This document shows positions 29,220 through 36,466 of a stretch of DNA of 64,000 nucleotides, in pieces; the stretch's first letter is position 1, and each line of letters begins with the position of its first letter. The notes beneath the pieces were generated by a model. The model made no database searches. It was not told where the DNA came from and saw only the letters and a list, made by a program, of their open reading frames with translations. Made by a program: the position numbers and the translations under genes. The DNA comes from Pontiella sulfatireligans (lineage in GTDB: Bacteria > Verrucomicrobiota > Kiritimatiellia > Kiritimatiellales > Pontiellaceae): the NCBI RefSeq assembly GCF_900890705.1, contig NZ_CAAHFH010000001.1, forward strand, positions 2,480,001 through 2,544,000, read 5' to 3'.

Positions 29220-30140
29220 TTATCCCAACATTTCGCCGGGGGCAACGGGTCTGCCGTTAAGGAACGCATCGGCAGGCATGCGCTTCTTGCCGGCGGGCTG
29301 AATCTCCACCAAACGCAAAGCCCCCTCGCCCGCCGCCACGAGCAAACGGTCGTCGAGCACTTCGCCGGGCTTGCCCGAGGTTTCGTCGAGTTCTGCCTTC
29401 CAGACCTTCAACACTTCACCGCCGGGCAGGACGCACGTACTGCCGGGCCACGGATCGAAGGCGCGGATGCGGTTGCGGATGGCCACGGCAGGAAGCGCCC
29501 AGTCGATGGCTGCATCCTCCTTGGCCAGCTTGCGCACTTCAACCACTTGGGATTCGTCCTGCACGGTGCGGGAAACGGTTTCGTTGCGGATGTCGGCAAT
29601 CGCCTTCAGCAGCAGCGACGCCCCGAAAACCGCCAGCTTGTCATGCAGCGTTTTGGAGGTTTCAGCATCCCCAACGGGATAGGTTTCCTGTCGCAAAATG
29701 TCGCCGGCGTCCATTTTCGGCGCGAGATAGATGATGCTGACGCCGGTGGTTTCGTCGCCGTTGGCAATGGCCCACTGGATCGGCGCCGAACCCCGGTATT
29801 TCGGCAGGAGCGACGGATGGACGTTGATCGCCTCGCGCGGGGCGAGGTCGATGACGCGCGAAGGAATGTATTGGCCGTATGCCACCACCACGAACAAATC
29901 GGGCTTCCACGCCGCCAAGGCTTCGACTGCCGCTGGATCGCCGATTTTTCCCGGCGTTATAATGTTTAAGCCGCGCTGCTCAGCAAAGGCTTTCAGCGGG
30001 CACGGCGTCAGAACGCGCTTACGCCCGGCAGGACGGTCGGGCTGCGATACCACGCCGACGACCTCATCGAGGCCGGCCTGTAGAATGGCTTCCAATGACG
30101 GAACGGAGAGTTCCGCCGATCCCATGAAAACGATGCGCAT
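29220..30140 (-). CDS. fmt: Methionyl-tRNA formyltransferase
   Basis: 306 residues starting MRIVFMGSAELSVPSLEAIL; GGAGGAAATCC lies before this ATG, so the ten extra upstream codons of the open frame are discarded. It transfers a formyl group from 10-formyltetrahydrofolate to Met-tRNAfMet. The Rossmann-type N-terminal domain includes the catalytic block AINVHPSLLPKYRGSAPIQW (about 105-125; Asn, His and the following Asp in PKMDAGDIL), and the C-terminal OB-like domain starts near 205 (AIDWALPAVAIRNRIRAFDP). Length and motifs are normal. It lies 13 bases downstream of the GT39-like gene. Confidence 0.95.
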   Translation of the reverse strand: MRIVFMGSAELSVPSLEAILQAGLDEVVGVVSQPDRPAGRKRVLTPCPLKAFAEQRGLNIITPGKIGDPAAVEALAAWKPDLFVVVAYGQYIPSRVIDLAPREAINVHPSLLPKYRGSAPIQWAIANGDETTGVSIIYLAPKMDAGDILRQETYPVGDAETSKTLHDKLAVFGASLLLKAIADIRNETVSRTVQDESQVVEVRKLAKEDAAIDWALPAVAIRNRIRAFDPWPGSTCVLPGGEVLKVWKAELDETSGKPGEVLDDRLLVAAGEGALRLVEIQPAGKKRMPADAFLNGRPVAPGEMLG

Positions 30141-30153
30141 GGATTTCCTCCAA

Positions 30154-31926
30154 CTATTGCGCCGGCGCAACCGGCCCCCCAGCCGACCAGCGGTCGCGGT
30201 CGGAAAGGAAAATCTGGTCCTGGCGGTTGAGCGCGGTGATCTGCTTGAGCGGAAAGTCGGGCGGCGTGCGCCCGCTCATGACGGGCAGCCAGCTTTGTTC
30301 CGGGCCGTCGAGCAGCTGCTTGACGAAGGGCTTGTCCTTCGTGATCGTGGTGATGTACATGCCGCTGATGTATTGCTTGTAGTCGTTGATTTCATAGAAA
30401 TCATCGAGGTCTTTCGGCAGCTGGATCGAGATGCGGTCGCCGTACCAGGCCGTGGCCCACGGCATATCCGTCACCATGACTTCGCGCGGCGTCAGCCAGC
30501 CCGAGACGGTGGAAATGAACGGCGCGTAGTATGGCGGATAGGGATGGTTCGCGTGCGGGGGCATCAGCGTCAGACCCAGCGGAATAACGGCCAGCGCCAC
30601 CAACAGGCACTTCAGACCAACGTTGTACAGGCGCACGCCAAGGTCAAGCCGGTCGATGAGAATGTAGAAAAACGCCATGCCGTATAAAATGACGAAGGGC
30701 CAAAAGACGTGAATCATCCGAATCGACGACTCCGAAAAGAAGCCGGCAATAAAGGTGGTGAGCAGCAGCGAGAGCCCGATCCCCCAGCGCAGGTAGTTCA
30801 CTTGAGGCCGCACGAAGTGGTAGAAGAAGGTGACCAGGAACAGGGACATCAACACGCCGCCGCCGAGCCCGGGCAGCACGGATTGATGGTTTTCAGAATA
30901 GTTGGTCACCCATTTCTTCTTCAGCTCGGAGCTAAACTGGCCGAACGAAAAATTCGGATGCAACTGGCGCGAAAACTGGGTGTCAGGGTATTTCGTCGTA
31001 TCGGCCAGCGAGGTGTGCGCCGCCATTCCAACCGGATTGCCGCTGATCTTAAAGTTGCGGTAGAGCCACGGTGAAATCAGAACCATGAACAAAACGATAA
31101 AAACCAGGGCAAAACGCGTTCCACCGCGGAAGCGCCCGCTCATCAGCCAGGCAAACAAGGCAATGCCGGGCACCGCCGCCGCCGCAATGTAGCGCGTCAG
31201 AAAGGCGATCGCCGCGAACAGAACCGACAAAACAAACGGAACGGCCCACCCGGCCGTCGTACTGCCGTCGCGCCGGTTGAGCATGGACACCACCATGGCA
31301 TAGAACGCAGCCATCACAAAAAACGTCGCCATGGAAATGTTAAGCCCTGAAATACTGTCCTGCCACGCCACGTTGCTGAGGTAGTAGATGGTCATTCCCA
31401 AAAAGCCTATTTCGCGCGAAAACAGCCGTTTCCCCATTAAAAAGAGCAACCCGCCCGTCAAAATGGTGAAGATATGGTTGATGGGAAGCACCACCCACTG
31501 TTCGGCGGGCATGGTGGCGGAACGGCTCCCGATAGGGATAGAAAACGGATCCGCACCAACGAATTCAAAAAACTTGAATCCCGCCGCCAGCACGGCCGGA
31601 TAGGCCGGCGGGTGCAGCAGATCTGGATGGTCGTCAATCCGGGGATTTTCGCCGGGGGTCCGCTCACTCACCTTCCACATGGTTACGGGTCGCACGCATT
31701 TGGTGACCATCCCGCCGCTCGGCGTCATGTTCCGGCCCAGCTGGGCCAGATCCATGGCTTCCTCGGTCTTTAGCCCGCGGAACTGCGTAGCGGAGTAAAG
31801 CATCACAATAACCAACAGGAACAGAAAATAGAGCGTAACCCGGATAATCTTGAGGCCGGTGCCCGTATCGATGCTGTATACAATATCGTGAAGTGTTGAT
31901 TCAAAAGACCTGTTGTCTTGCGCCAT
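30154..31926 (-). CDS. Polytopic membrane glycosyltransferase-like protein (GT39/ArnT type)
   Basis: 590 residues with about ten to eleven hydrophobic helices (first at 27-45, VTLYFLFLLVIVMLYSAT; others near 140-160, 170-215, 230-255, 270-290, 350-375, 385-405, 415-430 and 440-460). The acidic loop after helix 1 (FRGLKTEEAMDLAQLGRNM) and an early HPPAYPAVLA segment match the polyprenyl-phosphate-sugar glycosyltransferases of family GT39/PMT, where the first loop Asp/Glu is catalytic. A soluble domain (465-590) follows the last helix. Target and sugar are unknown. It is cotranscribed with fmt. Confidence 0.7.
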   Translation of the reverse strand: MAQDNRSFESTLHDIVYSIDTGTGLKIIRVTLYFLFLLVIVMLYSATQFRGLKTEEAMDLAQLGRNMTPSGGMVTKCVRPVTMWKVSERTPGENPRIDDHPDLLHPPAYPAVLAAGFKFFEFVGADPFSIPIGSRSATMPAEQWVVLPINHIFTILTGGLLFLMGKRLFSREIGFLGMTIYYLSNVAWQDSISGLNISMATFFVMAAFYAMVVSMLNRRDGSTTAGWAVPFVLSVLFAAIAFLTRYIAAAAVPGIALFAWLMSGRFRGGTRFALVFIVLFMVLISPWLYRNFKISGNPVGMAAHTSLADTTKYPDTQFSRQLHPNFSFGQFSSELKKKWVTNYSENHQSVLPGLGGGVLMSLFLVTFFYHFVRPQVNYLRWGIGLSLLLTTFIAGFFSESSIRMIHVFWPFVILYGMAFFYILIDRLDLGVRLYNVGLKCLLVALAVIPLGLTLMPPHANHPYPPYYAPFISTVSGWLTPREVMVTDMPWATAWYGDRISIQLPKDLDDFYEINDYKQYISGMYITTITKDKPFVKQLLDGPEQSWLPVMSGRTPPDFPLKQITALNRQDQIFLSDRDRWSAGGPVAPAQ

Positions 31927-32035
31927 TGCCGCTCCAAAAGTTGATTATGCTTTGCAAAATGAACCGATTAGTATCCATGAAAACCGATGGAATACAAGTG
32001 CGCACCCCGCGGAAAAAGCGACGCACTGAACCGAC

Positions 32036-32962
32036 TCAATTCCGGGCATCTACACGGGAAAAATGTTCGAACGCCTTGGATTCCAAGATAACAGACGCGC
32101 CATCCCCGTGCTTCAGTTCCAACCGCTCAGCCTCGGCAGTGGCCTTGCCGATCATAGGAAGCGCTCGGCCAAAGCGCCTTTCCCACTGCCGCTGAAGCGT
32201 TTCTGCATTTTCCGCAGACGCCGTAAACAGCAGTTCAAAATCCTCGCCGTCGTAGAGTGCCTGCTCCAGAGTTCCCGTTTTAGGGATGCTTTCGGCCGCC
32301 AGCACCGCCCCGACGCCGCTCTGTTTGAGCATGTGCCGCAGATCCGTCGCCAGTCCGTCGCTGACATCCATCATGGCATTCACCAGGCCGGTCTCGCGCA
32401 GGAAAACGCCCTCCTCAACGCGGGGAACAAAATCAAGATGCTTGCCCGTGATGCTGCAGCCCAGCGGACCGCTCACAAAAACGGCATCGCCGGGCTTGGC
32501 CCCGGAACGCAGCAACGCGCTCCCCTCCGGCACGAGTCCCGTGCCGAACAAATGCAGCTCCAAGCAAGCGCCCTGTGCAAGGTCGCCGCCAATAATGGTT
32601 GCGCCGAAGCGGGCGCAAAGCGCGCCCATGCCTGCATAGATTTTTTCGAGCCGTTGAAAGTCCATCTCCGGCGGCGCGGCCACATTCACCAGCATCCACT
32701 GCGGCTGGGCGCCCATGGCGGCAATATCGCTCAACACGCGGCCCGCCGCCTTGTTGCCGATCCGCTCCGGGATTTCGCCGGGATTGAAATGTACGCCCTC
32801 GATCACCGGATCGGTGGTGAAAACCTGGTCGCTTCCCGTGTGCGGAAGTGTGGCCACGGCGCAATCGTCGCCCGCTCCAACCAATAGATCGGAGTGGTTC
32901 CCCAGCATCGCCGTCAGCCGTTTAATAGCCTCGTGCTCGCCTATCTGCCCAAGTGTGTTCAT
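32036..32962 (-). CDS. thiL: Thiamine-monophosphate kinase
   Basis: 308 residues from MNTLGQIGEHEAIKRLTAML; the frame is open for 95 codons upstream, but these do not resemble the family and overlap the regulator gene. ThiL phosphorylates thiamine monophosphate to the diphosphate with ATP. Family blocks seen: VGAGDDCAVA (about 27-36), FTTDPVIEGVHF, RVLSDIAAMGAQPQWMLVNV, GATIIGGDLAQG, MMDVSDGLATDLRHML (metal-binding Asp) and LYDGEDFELLFTA. Intact and of normal length. It lies 37 bases beyond the stop of the AraC-type regulator on the same strand. Confidence 0.95.
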   Translation of the reverse strand: MNTLGQIGEHEAIKRLTAMLGNHSDLLVGAGDDCAVATLPHTGSDQVFTTDPVIEGVHFNPGEIPERIGNKAAGRVLSDIAAMGAQPQWMLVNVAAPPEMDFQRLEKIYAGMGALCARFGATIIGGDLAQGACLELHLFGTGLVPEGSALLRSGAKPGDAVFVSGPLGCSITGKHLDFVPRVEEGVFLRETGLVNAMMDVSDGLATDLRHMLKQSGVGAVLAAESIPKTGTLEQALYDGEDFELLFTASAENAETLQRQWERRFGRALPMIGKATAEAERLELKHGDGASVILESKAFEHFSRVDARN

Positions 32963-32999
32963 GCGTAAAAGACTAGCCGAATCGCACCGGCAGGCAATC

Positions 33000-33893
33000 C
33001 TATTCGCTGGCACGGCCCGCCTGCGCACTGCGGAAGGCGGTGGGCGACAGTCCAGTCTTGCGCTTGAAGAGCGCAGAAAAATGGTTTTGGTTTTTGAAGC
33101 CGAGGGTCTCGGCAATCTGCCGGACGGAGCGGTCGGATTTAGCGAGCAACGCCTTCGCCTCTTCAACCCGCAGGTGCTGGTGGTAGGCCGAGGGCGACAT
33201 ACCGGTCTGCTCCTTGAAAACCTTGCGGAACCAAGAATAGCCGACATACAGGTTTTCGGCTAACTCTGCCATGTCGAGCGGACGATGCAGGTTGTTTCCC
33301 ATCATTTCCCGCGCCTGCCCCACGACGCTGTGGATATAGTCCCGGTTCGTGGAGCGGCTCGACGACGAGATGCGCGAGCTGATCTCCTGGGCCCCTTTCC
33401 TGAGAATTTTCGCAGCATGGTCAAAGTTCCTCACCGGAAACTGCACCGAAGGGCTGGTCGTCCAGAGGCCGGCAACAACTCGATGCTGATCGTCGAATAC
33501 GGGCACGCCGACGCAGTGGCATCCTTCGATCTGCTCGGATACGTCGATGCCGTAGCCCTTTTCGCGGACACTCTCCAGCTCCGCCTCAAAGTCCTTTCGA
33601 TCCGTAATGGTGCTGGACGTAAACTTACGGAAATCCATCTGCTCGAAATACAGGCGCTGCTCATCCTCTGGAAGGTAGGCGAGCATCGCCTTGCCCGGTG
33701 CGCCGGTATGCAGAGGGAACTCAAAATCAACTTCGAGGTGAAAAGAAAACCCGGAGGTGCCGTCCACTGCCGCCAGTACGATTCCGTCCCCTTTACCAGA
33801 CTGGAGCGCGCCCAGTCCAATCGTATAGCCCAAGCTCTGTTCAATCCGGCGCATGACATCCTTGGCCTTCGCGGTTAGTTCTGACAATGACAT
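33000..33893 (-). CDS. AraC-family regulator with IclR-type sensor domain
   Basis: About 297 residues from MSLSELTAKAKDVMRRIEQS; a Met ten codons upstream is also possible and neither has a clear ribosome binding site. Residues about 10-165 look like the IclR effector-binding (GAF-like) domain: FPLHTGAPGKAMLAYLPEDE, TDRKDFEAELESVREKGYGI, EGCHCVGVPVFDDQHRVVAG. Residues about 190-290 form a double AraC helix-turn-helix: DMAELAENLYVGYSWFRKVF and RSVRQIAETLGFKNQNHFSA. IclR sensors normally carry an N-terminal winged helix; here the DNA-binding unit is AraC-type and C-terminal. It is divergent from the HzsA-like operon, with a 95-bp shared intergenic region, so it very probably controls that operon and senses a small molecule. 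Confidence 0.85.
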   Translation of the reverse strand: MSLSELTAKAKDVMRRIEQSLGYTIGLGALQSGKGDGIVLAAVDGTSGFSFHLEVDFEFPLHTGAPGKAMLAYLPEDEQRLYFEQMDFRKFTSSTITDRKDFEAELESVREKGYGIDVSEQIEGCHCVGVPVFDDQHRVVAGLWTTSPSVQFPVRNFDHAAKILRKGAQEISSRISSSSRSTNRDYIHSVVGQAREMMGNNLHRPLDMAELAENLYVGYSWFRKVFKEQTGMSPSAYHQHLRVEEAKALLAKSDRSVRQIAETLGFKNQNHFSALFKRKTGLSPTAFRSAQAGRASE

Positions 33894-33988
33894 GGAATCA
33901 ATATGTACATAAAAAAATGCCATTACAAATATATACTATCCTCTTTCATCCTGAGACTATGGCATTCGTTAAACAGGGAATTTTCAGC
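33894..33988. promoter_or_regulatory. Divergent promoter region between the IclR/AraC-type regulator and the HzsA-like operon
   Basis: The 95 bp between the two opposed start codons must carry both promoters and the likely operator. It is AT-rich (TACAAATATATACTATCC around 33925), and AGGGA lies about ten bases before the plus-strand ATG. I could not define a symmetric operator by eye. Confidence 0.5.
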
Positions 33989-36466
33989 ATGAAATGCATT
34001 CGACTCATCACAGCAGCAGTGCTGGCGCTAGCGCTCGGCCAAACGATTGCCGATCCGGTGCGCACCGCCCAGTTGCAGGATTTCGATGTGATCAGCCACA
34101 ACATCGAGAAATACCATCCGTCGCATTGGGCGGAATATGCAAAGGTATCGTCGCAGGCGTGGCGGCAGGAAGCCCTGATTCTGGAAACGGACCGCACGCC
34201 GGTCGACGTCATCCTGCGCCGAACGCAGGCGCTGATCAATCATTTGGGCGCCGAGCGCCACCAACGGGCGCTGGACGCTTTAAAAAAGCGGAACAAAACC
34301 GGCCTCGCCGAAGAGGAGCAGCGCAAGCTGTTTGTCGCGGTTGCGCAGCTGCGCCGGAAGGTCGCCTTTTCCAATCCGCTGCTCGACTTCGATTCGCTCA
34401 TCTTCCTCAAGCACGACCCCATGGCCCGGGGCGACGCCCACATGGTCGACCAGTATCTGGGCGTCAACCAGACTGCGGGAGGCGGGGTCTTCCGGCTGGA
34501 CAAGCCCTTCACCTCAGCCCCCAAAACCACCAGCCTGCTGGAAGGCGGAAAACTTGATCTTGGAAACGGATCCTTCATTTCGCTGGAACTCGACTATGAC
34601 GCGCAGGAAATCCTCTTTGCCTACACCGGCCTCGACTGGAAAAACTTCCAAGGTTCGGAAAAATGGAAAGGCCAGCCCTGGACGCAGGAGGAAGCCGCCG
34701 GGCAGAAAGGACGCAACAGCCACTATTGCTTCCAAAAGGAATCCTCCTTCCACATCTTCAAGGCCAATGCCAACGGGAAAAACCTGCAGCAGCTCACCGA
34801 CGGGCAGTGGGACGATTTTGATCCGGTGTTTCTGCCGAGCGGACGAATCGTATTCATTTCCGCGCGTGCCGGAGGCAACCAGCGCTGCGGCTGGCGCTTC
34901 ATTCCCACCTACACCCTCTTCGGCATGATGCCAGACGGCTCCGACATCCAGCAGTTCAGCTGGCACGACACGAACGAATGGCACCCCAGCGTCAACCACG
35001 ACGGCATGCTCGTATACACGCGATGGGACTATGTTGACCGCGACTCCGACATTGCCCACCACCTCTGGTTCTGCTATCCGGACGGACGCGATCCGCGCTC
35101 GATGCACGGCAACTATCCCGACGACCGCTCCAGCCGCCCCTGGATGGAAATGAGTATCCGCGCCGTGCCCGGCTCGCAAAAATACATCGCGGTCGCCGCG
35201 CCGCACCACGGCGAAGCCTATGGTTCGCTGGCGCTGATCGACCAATCGATTCCCGACGACCGCGCCATGTCGCAGATCAAGCGGATCACGCCGCTCTCTG
35301 CCTTTCCCGAGTCCGAAGTTTCCCCCGGCCTCTCCTTCCGCAAGGGCAAGGGCGACAAACAACGGGACTGGAACTACGGCACCCCCTGGCCACTCGATGA
35401 GGATTTCTATCTCTGCGTCTACTCCGATAAAAAGCGCGGCAACTACGGCATCTATCTCATCGACAGCTTTGGGAACCGTGAACTGGTCTACCGCGATCCA
35501 TCCATCTCCTGCCTCGACCCCATACCGCTCCGTGCCCGCCCGCGCCCGCCGCAGTTTCCGGTTCAAACGCAGCAGATGGCCGCCGACCGCGAGTCCAGCC
35601 TCGATCCCGCCACGGCCACGATTTCAGTGATGAATGTCTACGAAAGCGAGTTTCCAATTCCCGAAGGCGTAAAGATCAAAGAGATGCGCATCGTCAACAT
35701 CTTCCCGAAATCGACGCACTCCATAAACAATCCGCGCATCGGTTATGCCGACCAGTCGATCGCACGCGGCGTGCTGGGAACCGTACCGGTGGAAGAGGAC
35801 GGCAGCGTCTTTTTCGAATGCCCGACCGGAACCGGCATCTATTTCCAGCTGTTGGATGGAAACGGCATGATGGTGCAGAACATGCGCACCGACACCTACC
35901 TGCATCCCGGCGAAAAGATGAACTGCATCGGCTGCCACGAAAACAAACTGACCGCACCAAAGATCAACCGGATTCCGATGGCGCTCAAACACCCCCCCTC
36001 GAAGATCAAGCCCGAAGCCCCCGGCACCTACCCCCTCTCCTTCCCGCGCCTCGTCCAACCTGTTCTGGACAAGCATCCCGAATTCTTCGAAGCGCTCTAC
36101 CCAGACCAAAGCCTGAGCGGAACCGAGTTCGGCAAATGGGGTTGGTCCGAAGCCATGCACACCCTCTCGAAAGACGCCTGGGGAAAGCATGGCGGCAACG
36201 GCGCGCTTAGGAAGAAAAACAAGCGCTCCTACTCATTGCCCATGCAGGAAGGCGCGCGGGTTTCCAAGCTTTGGAAAAAACTCGAAGCCGCCGGCGCCCG
36301 GCAAATGCTCCCCCCCGAAGACCTGCGCCGCATCACGCTATGGCTCGACTGCAACAGCAACTTTTACGGCGCCTACAAGCAGATCGAAGAACAGGCGCAA
36401 GCCGGAATCATCCTCCCCGAAGAAGGCCTGCCCGAATGGTCGGATCCAAAACAATTCATCAACTGA
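33989..36466 (+). CDS. HzsA-like secreted beta-propeller protein with one haem c site
   Basis: 825 residues; signal peptide 1-21 (MKCIRLITAAVLALALGQTI). An N-terminal helical part has the ILRRTQALINHL block shared with the next gene. Propeller blades (about 250-500) include FDPVFLPSGRIVFISARAGG and LVYTRWDYVDRD. The family signature VLGTVPVEEDGSVFFECP is at 595-612, and haem motif CIGCHE at Cys646-His650. Where the next paralogue has LVQPVLDQHCVACHAEK, this protein reads LVQPVLDKHPEFFEALY, so the second haem motif is lost and about 25 residues seem deleted. If it binds haem, it binds one, which argues for a role different from its neighbour. Its stop overlaps the next start (TGATG). Confidence 0.85.
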   Translation: MKCIRLITAAVLALALGQTIADPVRTAQLQDFDVISHNIEKYHPSHWAEYAKVSSQAWRQEALILETDRTPVDVILRRTQALINHLGAERHQRALDALKKRNKTGLAEEEQRKLFVAVAQLRRKVAFSNPLLDFDSLIFLKHDPMARGDAHMVDQYLGVNQTAGGGVFRLDKPFTSAPKTTSLLEGGKLDLGNGSFISLELDYDAQEILFAYTGLDWKNFQGSEKWKGQPWTQEEAAGQKGRNSHYCFQKESSFHIFKANANGKNLQQLTDGQWDDFDPVFLPSGRIVFISARAGGNQRCGWRFIPTYTLFGMMPDGSDIQQFSWHDTNEWHPSVNHDGMLVYTRWDYVDRDSDIAHHLWFCYPDGRDPRSMHGNYPDDRSSRPWMEMSIRAVPGSQKYIAVAAPHHGEAYGSLALIDQSIPDDRAMSQIKRITPLSAFPESEVSPGLSFRKGKGDKQRDWNYGTPWPLDEDFYLCVYSDKKRGNYGIYLIDSFGNRELVYRDPSISCLDPIPLRARPRPPQFPVQTQQMAADRESSLDPATATISVMNVYESEFPIPEGVKIKEMRIVNIFPKSTHSINNPRIGYADQSIARGVLGTVPVEEDGSVFFECPTGTGIYFQLLDGNGMMVQNMRTDTYLHPGEKMNCIGCHENKLTAPKINRIPMALKHPPSKIKPEAPGTYPLSFPRLVQPVLDKHPEFFEALYPDQSLSGTEFGKWGWSEAMHTLSKDAWGKHGGNGALRKKNKRSYSLPMQEGARVSKLWKKLEAAGARQMLPPEDLRRITLWLDCNSNFYGAYKQIEEQAQAGIILPEEGLPEWSDPKQFIN

